Assembly (NCBI RefSeq): GCF_025141935.1
Contig: NZ_CP081120.1
Coordinates: 1,798,001 to 1,862,000, forward strand
DNA: 64,000 nt
Source of the DNA: Sulfitobacter sp. S190
Lineage (GTDB): Bacteria > Pseudomonadota > Alphaproteobacteria > Rhodobacterales > Rhodobacteraceae
Direction: 5' to 3'
The translations under genes and the position numbers were made by a program. This document shows, one piece after another, positions 16,480 through 26,291 of this stretch (position 1 is its first letter; each line of letters starts with the position of its first letter). Under the pieces are notes generated by a model. It did no database searches and was not told the DNA's origin. It was given only the letters and a program-made list of their open reading frames with translations.

Positions 16480-18039
16480 GTGCGGATTTCATATCTGGCG
16501 CTTGTAGCTGGATGGATTGCGTGTTCACCTCTGGCATCCGTCGCACAGGAGACGGCACTGCAACCGCTTTCCGTGATTGACTGGCTAGACGATCCTACAC
16601 CGACCGCGCCAAGCCAACGCCCCATTGCCGCCCCACCGCGCGCCGAACCACCGGTCACCTCCAACGGGCTTGCACCCGATGTACAGGTGGCTCCTCTGGA
16701 CGGTGAGCCGCCGCGCAACATCGGGCTTGTACCCGCGTCCGTGTCAGGCATGCAGCCGGACCTTTGGGCCGGCAGCGACGTGACGGATATCGTGCGGCGT
16801 ATCGAAACGATGCCGGACCCCGAGTTGCCTGCGGCGCAGGCGTTGCTGTTCACGGTGCTCTTGGCAGAGGCGGCAGCGCCGGTGGGCGGCGCGACCGCAC
16901 AGAACCGGCTGACGGCGGCGCGTGTGGACAAGCTGATGCAGCTGGGCGCAATCGATCCCGCGCGCGCGCTGATCGAACAGGCAGGCGCCGCCACAAGCCC
17001 GCTTTTGTTCGATCTGTGGATGCAGATCAGCCTGCTGACCGGTGACGAAGACACGCCGTGTGGCGCCCTGTCCCGCAGCCCGCGTCTGACGAAAAATACC
17101 CCGACGCAGATTTTCTGTGCGGCGCGCACCGGTGACTGGGACACAGCAGCCTTGACTTTCGAGACCGCAGGCGCACTGGGTCTTGCCCCCCGCGAAAAGC
17201 TCGCTCTGCTCGACCGCTTCCTGAACCCTGACCTGTTCGAGGACGCAAGCCCCCTGCCCGTGCCACGCCGTATCGATCCATTGGGTTTCCGCCTGTTCGA
17301 GACGATCGGCGAGCGGTTGCCGACAGGGCCCTTGCCGCGGCAATTCGCGGTCGCAGATCTGCGCGACCTCGCTGGATGGAAATCGCAACTCGAAGCGGGC
17401 GAACGGCTGACCCGTGCGGGCGCGCTGCCCGAAAACCTGCTGCTTGGCCTCTACACGGACCGAAAGCCCGCAGCGTCCGGCGGCATCTGGGATCGGGTGC
17501 GGGCCGTGCAGCGTTTTGAAACCGCGCTTCGGACCCAAAGCCCCGATGCCGTGGCCAAGACGTTGCCCCCTGTCTGGAAGGCCATGCAGAACGCAGGGCT
17601 TGATGTAACCTTCGCCAGCCTGTTTTCCGCCCCCTTGCAGGAAATTGCGCTCACCGGAACAGCCGCCGATATCCAACTGGTCGTGGGCCTGTTATCGCCG
17701 GATTACGAAACGGTCGCGACCACAGCGCCGGACGGGCGCCAGCCCTTCGCGCGCGCCCTTGCCCGCGGTGAAACCCTTGCCACACCGCCGCGCGGCGCAT
17801 TGCAACGGGCTATCCACGATGCGTTCGCGAACCCCACACCGCGCCAAGACCTGCTGGCCATGCCACAACAAAGAAAGACCGGCATGGCAATGCTCGAAGC
17901 GTTGAATTTGCTGCACGAAGGGGGCCGCGGTGACAGTCGCAGCTTGCGCGACGCCCTGTCGACCCTGCGCGCGCTCGGGCTGGAGGACACCGCACGCAGG
18001 GCTGCGCTGCAAATATTGCTTTCCGGAGAACAGGCATGA
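16480..18039 (+). CDS. Uncharacterised exported protein upstream of xerD
   Basis: GTG 16480 gives 519 residues starting with a clear signal peptide (ISYLALVAGWIACSPLASVAQ). The mature part has a proline-rich linker to about residue 80, then a long alpha-helical region rich in alanine and leucine that looks like a repeat or solenoid structure; no catalytic motif is apparent. The frame extends further upstream through the 49-residue gene in another phase, which I reject. The stop overlaps the xerD start (ATGA), so the two are translationally coupled. I do not recognise the family. Confidence 0.75.
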   Translation: MRISYLALVAGWIACSPLASVAQETALQPLSVIDWLDDPTPTAPSQRPIAAPPRAEPPVTSNGLAPDVQVAPLDGEPPRNIGLVPASVSGMQPDLWAGSDVTDIVRRIETMPDPELPAAQALLFTVLLAEAAAPVGGATAQNRLTAARVDKLMQLGAIDPARALIEQAGAATSPLLFDLWMQISLLTGDEDTPCGALSRSPRLTKNTPTQIFCAARTGDWDTAALTFETAGALGLAPREKLALLDRFLNPDLFEDASPLPVPRRIDPLGFRLFETIGERLPTGPLPRQFAVADLRDLAGWKSQLEAGERLTRAGALPENLLLGLYTDRKPAASGGIWDRVRAVQRFETALRTQSPDAVAKTLPPVWKAMQNAGLDVTFASLFSAPLQEIALTGTAADIQLVVGLLSPDYETVATTAPDGRQPFARALARGETLATPPRGALQRAIHDAFANPTPRQDLLAMPQQRKTGMAMLEALNLLHEGGRGDSRSLRDALSTLRALGLEDTARRAALQILLSGEQA

Positions 18040-18974
18040 CCCGCGCCCCGTCCCGCTGGATCTCGAGCTTCCTCGAGGCACAAGCCGCCGAATTGGGCGC
18101 ATCGCAAAATACGCTGCTGGCCTACGGGCGTGACTTAAAGGATTTCGACGGCTGGTTGGCCGAGCAGCACAAAGAGTTGTTGGATGTGGTCCGCAGCGAT
18201 GTGGAGGACTACCTGATCTGGTGCGACGCACAGGGCCTGGCAAAATCCACCCGGGCGCGCCGGCTGTCTTCTATCAAACAGATTTACCGCTTCGCATTCG
18301 AGGAAGGCCTGCGCAGCGATAATCCGGCGATCCAGATCGCGGGCCCCGGTCAGGACAAGCGTCTGCCAAAGATACTCAGCGTCGAGGAAGTCGATGCGCT
18401 GCTGCAAGCCGCGCGTTCTCAGGGGCGCACGAAAGAAGACCGGCTGCGCAACACCTGCCTGATGGAGCTTCTATATGCCACCGGCATGCGCGTCACCGAA
18501 TTGGTCAGCCTGCCCGTCAGCGCCACCAGAGGCGATCCGAGACTATTGTTGATCCTTGGTAAAGGGGGCAAGGAACGCATGGTGCCCCTGTCGCCAGACG
18601 CCCGCGAGGCCTTGGCTGTCTGGCTGCGCATGCGCGACGACCGCGAAGCAGCGCGTACGGCAAAACGTCTGCCTGCATCGCGGTTCCTGTTCCCGTCGCG
18701 TGGTACACTGGGCCACCTGACCCGGCACCGCTTCTATCTCCTGATCAAGGAAATTGCATTGGCGGCTGGCGTTGATCCGGGGCGCGTGACGCCCCATACA
18801 CTGCGCCATGCGTTTGCGACGCACCTGTTGGCGGGAGGGGCAGATCTCAGGGCCATTCAGACGATGCTGGGGCACGCTGATGTGGCCACGACAGAAATCT
18901 ACACGCACGTGCTGGAATCCCGCCTTGCGGAACTGGTCCTGGATCATCACCCTTTGTCCGACGATGTTGTCTGA
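18036..18974 (+). CDS. xerD: Tyrosine site-specific recombinase XerD
   Basis: This is the 312-residue recombinase that acts with XerC at dif to resolve chromosome dimers. The N-terminal SAM-like DNA-binding domain covers residues 10-95. The catalytic residues are visible: R152 in ATGMR, a lysine in GKGGKE, H254 and R257 in HTLRH, H280 in LGHAD, and the nucleophile Y289 in EIYTHV. Position near aroKB and a CNNM gene is typical of this group, so it is read as the housekeeping enzyme, not a phage integrase. Confidence 0.94.
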   Translation: MTRAPSRWISSFLEAQAAELGASQNTLLAYGRDLKDFDGWLAEQHKELLDVVRSDVEDYLIWCDAQGLAKSTRARRLSSIKQIYRFAFEEGLRSDNPAIQIAGPGQDKRLPKILSVEEVDALLQAARSQGRTKEDRLRNTCLMELLYATGMRVTELVSLPVSATRGDPRLLLILGKGGKERMVPLSPDAREALAVWLRMRDDREAARTAKRLPASRFLFPSRGTLGHLTRHRFYLLIKEIALAAGVDPGRVTPHTLRHAFATHLLAGGADLRAIQTMLGHADVATTEIYTHVLESRLAELVLDHHPLSDDVV

Positions 18975-19138
18975 CCGCAAATCCCCTCAGTGGGTTTGAA
19001 AAAGCCACCGCGGCTGCACATTCCCCACCCTGAGGCGGCATTCCGTCTGCGCCGGTGCGCGCTGGCGTCGGGTCCTCTTGAATGCCTTCCCGCGACACCC
19101 CATAACACTTGCACGCGAGATGAAAGGTTTATCGTTCA

Positions 19139-20446
19139 ATGGACACGGGCACGGTCGTTATCGACAGCGCATTCTGGATCAGTGCAAGCATCATTCTGTT
19201 TTTGCTTGTGCTTTCGGGTTTTTTCTCGGGCTCCGAAACGGCATTGACGGCCGCATCGCGCGGCAAACTGCGTGCGCAGGCCGACAAGGGATCGCGCGGC
19301 GCACAGCGTGCCCTGGCAATTACCGAAGACAACGAACGGCTGATCGGCTCGGTGCTGCTGGGCAATAATCTGGTAAACATCCTTGCCGCCTCGCTCGCAA
19401 CCGCTTTGTTCACACGGCTCTTCGGAGAAAGTGGGGTCGCCCTTGCGACACTCGTGATGACCCTACTGGTTCTGGTATTCGCCGAAGTCCTTCCCAAGAC
19501 CTACGCCATCACAAATTCCGAACGTGCAGCGGCACTGGTGTCGCGGCCCATCGGCATGGTGGTGCTGATCTTCGCACCGGTCGTCACCGCGGTGCGGTTT
19601 TTCGTGCGCAGGGTGCTGTCTCTCTTCGGCGTACAGATCGATCCCGACAGCAACATTCTTGCTGTTCGCGAGGAAATCGCCGGCGCCTTGCAACTCGGTC
19701 ACTCGGAAGGTGTCGTCGAAAAAGAAGACCGTGACCGTATCCTTGGCGCGCTGGACCTGCGCGAGCGCGTCGTGGAAGAAGTCATGTTGCACCGTTCGGG
19801 CATCGAAATGATCAACGTCAGCGATGATCCGGCGGCCATACTCGACCAATGTCTGCAATCCAATCACACGCGCCTACCGGTATTCCGGGACGATCCGGAA
19901 AACATCATCGGTGTCATCCACGCCAAGGATCTGCTGCGTGCAATGTACAAGCTCATCGGGGGGCCGGAGGGTGACGCAAGCGCGCTCAAGGATTTCGATG
20001 TGCGCGATGTAGCGATGGAGCCGTACTTCGTACCCGAAACCTCTACCCTCGACGAGCAGATGCGCCAGTTCCTGCGGCGCCATACCCACTTTGCACTGGT
20101 GGTGGATGAGTACGGATCGCTCCAGGGTTTGATCACGCTGGAAGACATCCTCGAAGAGATTGTCGGCGAAATCACCGACGAATTCGATCCCGATGCGGAA
20201 CAGGTTGTCGGTCGGACCGACGACGGGCAGTTGATCGTCGAAGGCGCCATGACAATTCGCGACCTGAACCGCGCAACCGATTGGCATCTGCCAGATGAAG
20301 AAGCCAATACCGTCGCCGGATTGGTTATCCATGAAGCGCAAATGATCCCGACCACCGGTCAGGTCTTCTCTTTCCACGGCTTCCGCTTCGAAGTCACCCA
20401 GCGCGAAGGCAACAGGATTACGGAACTCAAAGTCCGCAAACTCTGA
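19139..20446 (+). CDS. CNNM/CBS-domain membrane protein (HlyC/CorC family)
   Basis: This 435-residue protein has an N-terminal CNNM transmembrane domain (about residues 1-190, with FLLVLSGFFSGSETALTAASRGKL as its signature), a pair of CBS domains (about 205-345, with VMLHRSGIEMINVSDDP and HFALVVDEYGSLQGLITLEDILEEIVGEI) and a C-terminal CorC_HlyC domain. The family is linked to magnesium or cobalt transport and resistance; older annotation as haemolysin is unlikely to be correct. A 164-nt gap separates it from xerD and holds no visible gene. Confidence 0.92.
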   Translation: MDTGTVVIDSAFWISASIILFLLVLSGFFSGSETALTAASRGKLRAQADKGSRGAQRALAITEDNERLIGSVLLGNNLVNILAASLATALFTRLFGESGVALATLVMTLLVLVFAEVLPKTYAITNSERAAALVSRPIGMVVLIFAPVVTAVRFFVRRVLSLFGVQIDPDSNILAVREEIAGALQLGHSEGVVEKEDRDRILGALDLRERVVEEVMLHRSGIEMINVSDDPAAILDQCLQSNHTRLPVFRDDPENIIGVIHAKDLLRAMYKLIGGPEGDASALKDFDVRDVAMEPYFVPETSTLDEQMRQFLRRHTHFALVVDEYGSLQGLITLEDILEEIVGEITDEFDPDAEQVVGRTDDGQLIVEGAMTIRDLNRATDWHLPDEEANTVAGLVIHEAQMIPTTGQVFSFHGFRFEVTQREGNRITELKVRKL

Positions 20447-20454
20447 CGCCTCTT

Positions 20455-20496
20455 TCATCTTGCCGAAAAACTCCGGGGTCCGGGGCAGCGCCCCGG
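20455..20496 (-). terminator. Intergenic stem-loop element, copy 2 (terminator of the oxidoreductase gene)
   Basis: Read on the minus strand, a 7-bp stem (CCGGGGC/GCCCCGG, 20480-20496, loop of 3) is followed by CCCCGGAGTTTTTCGGC and AAGATGA. It starts 8 nt after the stop of the FAD oxidoreductase gene. The tail matches the element at 10098-10147, and the T-run fits factor-independent termination. Confidence 0.6.
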
Positions 20497-20503
20497 GGGG
20501 CCA

Positions 20504-22927
20504 TCACATCCGCAAACGGGTGCCTTCCGGGTCAAATGGCGGCACCGCCAGCACGGTGGCCTTATGCGCACGGCCAAGCACCATCACTTCGACAACCTCG
20601 CCCGCCTCCACGTCGCGCACAAATCCCAATGCAAGGCTCATATCGACCCAATATCCATAGGCGCCCGAAGTCGTCCTGCCGACCCCCACACCATCCCGGA
20701 AAATCGGCTCCCCCCCGGTGGCATCCGCTTGCGACGCATCTGTCTGCGCTTTGTCGAGCGCGAGAACTACGAGCCGCTCCCGCGAAGGGCGGGCCATGGT
20801 TTCAACCGCGGCATCGCGGTTCAGAAACGGTTTGTCCGTCTTGCACAATCGCTCGAGCCCCACTTCCTGTGGCCAGTATTCGGGACTGTATTCGCGCCCC
20901 CATGATCCGTATCCTTTCTCAACGCGCAGCGACATCAAGGCGCGACTGCCGACCGGCCCAGCCCCGATACCCTCTCCCGCAGCCAACAGCGCATCCCACA
21001 GCGCCAGTTGATCCGATTGCGCGCAATGCAGCTCCCATCCCAGATCACCGGTAAACGATACCCGCAGCGCCAGACATTCGATCCCCGCAACCGTGATCCA
21101 GCGTGCGCGCGTAAAGCCGAAATCCGCGGTCGCGAGCGAGGTATCGGTCAATGGCTTTAGCAGATCACGGGCCTTTGGACCCGCGACATTGAACCCGCAA
21201 TAGGCTCCCGTCATGCTTTCGAAAACTGTATCCTGCGGGAGTGGGAGGGACCGGAAAAATCTCTGATGGTACCGTTCGGCCATCCCGGAGCCGATGATCC
21301 AGAATGTATCTTCGGCCGTTCGCGTGACTGTAAAATCTCCCGCGATGCCGCCGCGCTTGCCAATAAGCGGCGTCAGGCAAGACCGCCCAACCTCGCGCGG
21401 CATCGTGTTGGCAAACAAGCCGTTCAACCACGCTTCGGCGCCCGGGCCTTTGCAGCGATATTTCGCGAAATTCGAGATATCGATGATGCCTGCCGCGCGG
21501 CGCAACATGCGCGCTTCGGCGCCAACGACGGGCCACCAGTCCTGACGCGTGAACCCCTCGGTCTTGTCCTGCTCGCCCACGCGATCCGCATAGTAGAGCG
21601 GATGCTCCCATCCGTAGTTCAACCCGAAAACCGCACCCCGGGCGCGCTGGGCGGCATAGACCGGTCTTGTGCGCGCGGGCCGCCCCGCGGACCGTTCTTC
21701 GCCCGGATAATGGATCTTGAATCGATTGGCGTATTGGTCCCCCACCCGCGCCTTGGTAAATGCCGCATCCGCCCAACTGCCGAACCGCGCCATGTCCCAT
21801 GCAAACATGTCATATCGCGTCTCGCCCGACACGATCCAGTCCGCGGCCAACAACCCCATACCACCCGATTGGCTGAACCCGGGGATGATCCCGTTGCAGC
21901 AGAAATAGTTGGACATCTCGGGCACGGGCCCGAACAGCACGTTCGCGTCCGGGGTCCAGATCATCGGGCCGTTGATGACCCTCTTGACCCCGGCCATACC
22001 GACTGCGGGCACCCGATCAATGGCGCGGAGCATGTTTTCCTCGATACGCTCCAGATCGTCGGCAAAAAGCTCATGGCCAAACCCCTGCGGCGTGCCGTCC
22101 TCGGCCCAAAAACGCAGATCTTTCTCATACGCACCGACCAGCAGACCCTTGCCCTCCTGGCGCAGGTAATATTCACCATCGCGGTCCGCGACCGAAGGCA
22201 GACGCCGGTCCAACCCTTCAATCTCGGCAATGCTCTCCGTGACGAAATACTGATGCTCGGTAGGTTGCAAAGGCAACGTCAGACCTGCAAGTGCGGCGAC
22301 CTCGCGCCCCCACAAGCCTGCTGCATTCACGACCCATTGGGTGTGAATGTCGCCTTTGGGTGTGCGCACGATCCACGTCCCGTCCTTTTGCGCTTCGGTC
22401 GCGGTGACCGGACAGAACCGTATGATCTCGGCACCGTTCTGGCGCGCACCCGCCGCATAGGCGTTTGTGACACCGGAGGGATCGACATTGCCGCCCGAAG
22501 GCTCGAACATGATGCAGCGGATACCGTCAAAATCGACAAGCGGATGCAGCGTTTCGGCCTCTTGCCTGCTCACTTCGTGAAATTTCAGCCCGTAGTAAGC
22601 CGCCTTCGCCGCCTGAAGCCGCAATTGGTGCTCTCTTGCTTCGGTCTGCGCCAGATAAAGGCTACCGGGCTGGAATACGCCGCAGCTTTGGCCGGTTTCT
22701 TCCTCGAGCGCGTTGTACAGATCCATCGTGTAATTCTGGATGCGCGTGATGTTGTTGTTATCGTGCAATCCGTGAATGTTGGCCGCTGCGTGCCAGGTTG
22801 ATCCGCTGGTCAACTCGTCGCGTTCCAGAAGCACCACGTCCCGCCATCCGGCTTTGGTCAGGTGATACAGAATGGAGCATCCGATAACGCCGCCCCCGAT
22901 GACGACAGCCTGAGCGTGGGTGCGCAT
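20504..22927 (-). CDS. FAD-dependent oxidoreductase/aminomethyltransferase (dimethylglycine or sarcosine dehydrogenase-like)
   Basis: This 807-residue protein combines an N-terminal DAO-type FAD domain (VVIGGGVIGCSILYHLTKAG, residues 8-27) with a C-terminal GcvT-like folate domain from roughly residue 430. The segment SGSTWHAA (41-48) contains the histidine that carries covalent FAD in dimethylglycine dehydrogenase. By homology it should oxidatively demethylate a methylated glycine and pass the one-carbon unit to tetrahydrofolate, as in glycine betaine breakdown; the exact substrate is not evident. ATG 22927 is preceded by GGAAGAA. It is alone in its transcription unit. Confidence 0.88.
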   Translation of the reverse strand: MRTHAQAVVIGGGVIGCSILYHLTKAGWRDVVLLERDELTSGSTWHAAANIHGLHDNNNITRIQNYTMDLYNALEEETGQSCGVFQPGSLYLAQTEAREHQLRLQAAKAAYYGLKFHEVSRQEAETLHPLVDFDGIRCIMFEPSGGNVDPSGVTNAYAAGARQNGAEIIRFCPVTATEAQKDGTWIVRTPKGDIHTQWVVNAAGLWGREVAALAGLTLPLQPTEHQYFVTESIAEIEGLDRRLPSVADRDGEYYLRQEGKGLLVGAYEKDLRFWAEDGTPQGFGHELFADDLERIEENMLRAIDRVPAVGMAGVKRVINGPMIWTPDANVLFGPVPEMSNYFCCNGIIPGFSQSGGMGLLAADWIVSGETRYDMFAWDMARFGSWADAAFTKARVGDQYANRFKIHYPGEERSAGRPARTRPVYAAQRARGAVFGLNYGWEHPLYYADRVGEQDKTEGFTRQDWWPVVGAEARMLRRAAGIIDISNFAKYRCKGPGAEAWLNGLFANTMPREVGRSCLTPLIGKRGGIAGDFTVTRTAEDTFWIIGSGMAERYHQRFFRSLPLPQDTVFESMTGAYCGFNVAGPKARDLLKPLTDTSLATADFGFTRARWITVAGIECLALRVSFTGDLGWELHCAQSDQLALWDALLAAGEGIGAGPVGSRALMSLRVEKGYGSWGREYSPEYWPQEVGLERLCKTDKPFLNRDAAVETMARPSRERLVVLALDKAQTDASQADATGGEPIFRDGVGVGRTTSGAYGYWVDMSLALGFVRDVEAGEVVEVMVLGRAHKATVLAVPPFDPEGTRLRM

Positions 22928-23036
22928 GGTATTCTTCCCCGGAAAAAGGCACAATTTCCCTCAATCTGCCCCCGCCGCGCACCCGATGATGGGTCAATTC
23001 CGACACAATCCGTCGCACGTGAACCGTGCGGACCTC

Positions 23037-24329
23037 CTATTGGTCAACCGCCTCGCGCACATCCGTGTGGGCCGCTCCCGCCACACGCTCCGCATCCGGT
23101 TCGAACCGCATCTTTTCACGCGCACGGCGCAGCTCGATAATGGCGCGGTCCTTGGCCGCCGATCTGATCCCCTTATCGGGGTGTTCCATCAGGCCGGACA
23201 ACACTTTTTGCAGATGTTGCTGGACCTCGACCATCAGAGCCCCGTCGCGTGACAGCGCGGCAAAACAATCCTCAAGCAGGTCACCGGGGTCGAGCGGGCT
23301 TACATACAGCCGGTCGAGACTGATATCGGGCGAAGAGGCCGTTTCATCCTTATAGGCGGACAGGATGCGCCCCATCCGCGTAATGACATCGATCGCGGTT
23401 CCCGGATCATTGATACCGGGTGACAGCGCCTTTGATCCGATTTCTGCCATGACAATCAATCCGAAGCGCGGATCCTGATCGAAAGTGCGCACATCCCCGA
23501 TGATGATGTTCTTGCGCAGGTCGTCGGCGAGATCGTCGCTGTCTTTAGCTTCCTGTGGTCCTGTCACCGCAATCAGCGGCTCCCCGAGAAAGACAAAACT
23601 GCCGATGTTTTGCAGAAAATAGACGTCGACGTCGTAGTCATTGGCGGTCTCGTTCAGGGCTTCGGGAAGGATATGCTGCACATAGCCGCTCTCGCTTGCC
23701 AGAATGACGTGGGCGTCATCGGGCGCGTCTTCGCAAAGTGCATTGGCGCCCAGACAAGGGTTTTCCAGTCGCTCGGTAAACTGTATCAGGGCGGTATTCT
23801 CGACCTCGCGGGCGGTATCGATCAGGCTTCCGAAGCTTTGAAGGTGCAAAACCCAGCGCACCAGATAGACGACAATGACCGCCAGAACGAGCACCGTCAT
23901 GCAGAACAGGACAAAGGCACTGTCGTCTTTGAAAATACCCGTTTCGCGCATGATGATTGCGGTCAGCGCGTAAACATAGGCTCCGATAAAAACCGCAAGA
24001 ACGTTCTGTGTCGTACGGTCCTGTACGATCAAACGGTGCACCCGCGGGGTCCACTGTGAGCTTGTCGCGCGGCGCACAGATACCATGACGGTGATCGAGA
24101 ACGTCGTGACGGCCAACATCGCATTCGCGATGATCAACAACAACCGGTCTGCAGATTCTCCATCGACCGAGCGCGCCCATTCCTGCGGGATATAGTGCCC
24201 GACAATCTGGGTAAAGACGAGCGCAACAACCGACATCAATCCCATGATGACGACCCGAACCCAAAGTTTGCGGAAGAACGGGCGGATTTTGCGCACCAGC
24301 GTGCGGGGTAGGAAATCTTTCAACTGCAT
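23037..24329 (-). CDS. DUF2254 family membrane protein
   Basis: This 430-residue protein matches the DUF2254 pattern: four hydrophobic segments within the first 170 residues, with ITVMVSVRRATSSQWTPRV between the second and third, then a soluble C-terminal half containing GPGINDPGTA-like sequence (SPGINDPGTAIDVITRMGRIL). The family is widespread and its function is unknown. A 109-nt gap separates it from the upstream oxidoreductase gene on the same strand. The MocA-type gene diverges from it. Confidence 0.85.
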   Translation of the reverse strand: MQLKDFLPRTLVRKIRPFFRKLWVRVVIMGLMSVVALVFTQIVGHYIPQEWARSVDGESADRLLLIIANAMLAVTTFSITVMVSVRRATSSQWTPRVHRLIVQDRTTQNVLAVFIGAYVYALTAIIMRETGIFKDDSAFVLFCMTVLVLAVIVVYLVRWVLHLQSFGSLIDTAREVENTALIQFTERLENPCLGANALCEDAPDDAHVILASESGYVQHILPEALNETANDYDVDVYFLQNIGSFVFLGEPLIAVTGPQEAKDSDDLADDLRKNIIIGDVRTFDQDPRFGLIVMAEIGSKALSPGINDPGTAIDVITRMGRILSAYKDETASSPDISLDRLYVSPLDPGDLLEDCFAALSRDGALMVEVQQHLQKVLSGLMEHPDKGIRSAAKDRAIIELRRAREKMRFEPDAERVAGAAHTDVREAVDQ

Positions 24330-24422
24330 TGGGCACGATCTAGCGCGTGAGTTGCCCTGTCAACGGTGGTGAGAAAAAGGATGCGTATTTGACCCTTTGT
24401 TATCGGGCGGGCAAGATATGGC

Positions 24423-25028
24423 ATGAGCGATATTCCCCTTCTGTTTCTAGCCGCCGGTCAGTCACGGCGCATGCGCGGGCGCGACAAGTTGCTGGAACAA
24501 ATCGATGGTATAGCTCTTCTGCGTCGGCAGGTGCTGCGTGCGCTTGAGAGCAGCGTTGGCCCGGCCTTTGTGGCGGTGCCAGACATTGACCATCCGCGCG
24601 CGCAGCTTCTGGCGGACTTGGACGTCGAGATCATTGCGGTTCCTGACGCGAGTAAGGGGATGAATGTGACCCTTTCGCGGGGATTATCGCAAATGCCCGA
24701 TACATCGGGGGCCGTGATGGTCCTGCTTGCGGATATGCCGGATTTGACGGCCTCCGACCTCGTTGCCGTCAAACAGGCGTATGATGACAATCCCGAACAC
24801 CTGATCTGGCGCGCTTCGACCGGGGACGGCAAACCGGGCCATCCGGTCATATTTGCCCGCCGCATCTGGCCGGAGTTGATGGCGCTTGAAGGGGACGCAG
24901 GCGGCCGCGAAGTCACCAATCGCTACGCTGCCGAAACATATCGCGTGGCGTTACCCGATGACCGGGCGCGGCTTGACCTTGATACGCCGGAGCAATGGAA
25001 AGACTGGCGTGCCGCGCACGCTACTTGA
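24423..25028 (+). CDS. MocA-type molybdenum cofactor nucleotidyltransferase family protein
   Basis: This 201-residue protein has the nucleotidyltransferase start LAAGQSRRMRGRDKLL near residues 8-23 and the metal-binding LLADMPDL near residue 103, followed by GKPGHPVIFARRIWPEL. Together these resemble MocA, which converts molybdopterin cofactor to its cytosine dinucleotide form. That form is used by enzymes of the xanthine oxidase family, and one such enzyme is encoded 8 kb downstream in this window. The functional link is inference. Its end overlaps the RTX-Hint gene on the other strand by 8 nt. Confidence 0.8.
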   Translation: MSDIPLLFLAAGQSRRMRGRDKLLEQIDGIALLRRQVLRALESSVGPAFVAVPDIDHPRAQLLADLDVEIIAVPDASKGMNVTLSRGLSQMPDTSGAVMVLLADMPDLTASDLVAVKQAYDDNPEHLIWRASTGDGKPGHPVIFARRIWPELMALEGDAGGREVTNRYAAETYRVALPDDRARLDLDTPEQWKDWRAAHAT

Positions 25029-26097
25029 CGATCAGCAAAGCCTCGTGACGTTTCGCGCTCTGGCGCGCGGCGGCGTATTTCGCGACACCTTCATGGGTGG
25101 CCAGTTCCGGAAATAATTCGTGCAGTTCCTGACGCTGCGCGTTCCCGATCCCAGCAAGGGAGTGAACACCCGGCTGAAAACTTTCCGACCACGTCCCGTC
25201 CGACAGGATCACCTCATGCTGGTCGAACATGATGTGGATATAGCTTGTGTCGACATTCTCCACCACATCCACGCCCTGAAGGCCGGTGAGATGCTTGGCG
25301 GCGACCAGCACTTCGCGTTCTTCAAAATATAATAGGGTCTTGTCGTTTGACACCAGCATCCTGTGGTTGGGCGAGACGGTCATATCGCGTTCCGGCTGGT
25401 CGTTGCCCAAGGCCCCTGCCCGGATACGCACAGGGCAAAGATGACGGCGGCCCGCGAAATCAGCGGCGGTCATATCCTTGCGCCCGACCCAACGGATGGT
25501 TTGCAACCCGTTGTCGCGGGTCACGACCTGATCGCCCGGGCGCAGGGTCTCGACCGCACGTTCACCCCGTGGCGTGGCAATCAGCGTGCCGGGTGTGAAA
25601 CAGGGCACAACTTTTTCGATGTTCGTAAAGTCGATCTGGCCGGTTTCGGCACCGGTATCGTCAAAGATACGCACGGTGCCGTTCTCGCGGTTGTCCGCGT
25701 CCCGCTCGATCACATAGCTGCCGCCCTCTGGCACGGCATCATCCAGGTTGATGCGGTCAAAGTCGTCGCCTTCGCCTTCGCCCCCGTCGATGACATCGCC
25801 GACATTCACATTGTAAAACACATCCCGACCGGCCCCGCCGGACATCGTATCGGCCCCTGCGCCGCCATTGATGATGTCACCGCCATCGCCCCCTTCGATC
25901 AGATCGTCGCCGTCGCCCCCAAAGATGTCGTCATCTCCGGCACCGGTTACGATCGTGTCGTCGCCCGCTCCTGCGAAAACCTGGTCGCGGCCATCGCGCG
26001 TGCGAATGATATCGTTCCCGTCGCCCGCGACGACGGTGTCGTTTTCATCAGTGCCGTTGATCGTATCGGCGCCGGGTGTTCCGTTGAATACAGGCAT
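25021..26097 (-). CDS. RTX-repeat protein with C-terminal Hint domain (short paralogue)
   Basis: This 358-residue protein starts at ATG 26097 after an AGAGGT site. Residues 8-98 hold about nine GDGxDxI-type calcium-binding nonapeptides. A linker leads to a Hint (hedgehog/intein) domain beginning at C166 in CFTPGTLIATPRGERAVETL and including SPNHRMLV. The C-terminal 190 residues closely match those of the giant protein encoded next to it. The nonapeptides suggest secretion through a type I system and calcium-dependent folding outside the cell; no such transporter is in the window. The Hint cysteine suggests self-cleavage, which is inference. Confidence 0.88.
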   Translation of the reverse strand: MPVFNGTPGADTINGTDENDTVVAGDGNDIIRTRDGRDQVFAGAGDDTIVTGAGDDDIFGGDGDDLIEGGDGGDIINGGAGADTMSGGAGRDVFYNVNVGDVIDGGEGEGDDFDRINLDDAVPEGGSYVIERDADNRENGTVRIFDDTGAETGQIDFTNIEKVVPCFTPGTLIATPRGERAVETLRPGDQVVTRDNGLQTIRWVGRKDMTAADFAGRRHLCPVRIRAGALGNDQPERDMTVSPNHRMLVSNDKTLLYFEEREVLVAAKHLTGLQGVDVVENVDTSYIHIMFDQHEVILSDGTWSESFQPGVHSLAGIGNAQRQELHELFPELATHEGVAKYAAARQSAKRHEALLIVK

Positions 26098-26291
26098 GGC
26101 AGTACCTCTGGATTTTTCGCAGCGGCAGTGCTGCGGTCGTTTGGCCCTCACCAAACATGTCCAGAATAAGGCAAATGGACCAATGCCCCCAAACAATTCC
26201 TTAATTTTCGGTTAACGCCAGCATTCGCGGAAACCAGATGCCGCCGCTTTGCAGGATTGGTCAGTGGAGCGAAACAGTTACGCCACAATTC

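Noticed and set aside
18036..18974. Tyrosine recombinase considered as integrase of a mobile element
   Set aside because: Length, motifs and neighbourhood match housekeeping XerD, and no attachment sites, phage or plasmid genes are nearby.
21266..22801. 511-codon plus-strand frame opposite the FAD oxidoreductase gene
   Set aside because: The minus strand encodes a full two-domain enzyme with clear motifs; the plus frame shows no domain and no ribosome-binding site.
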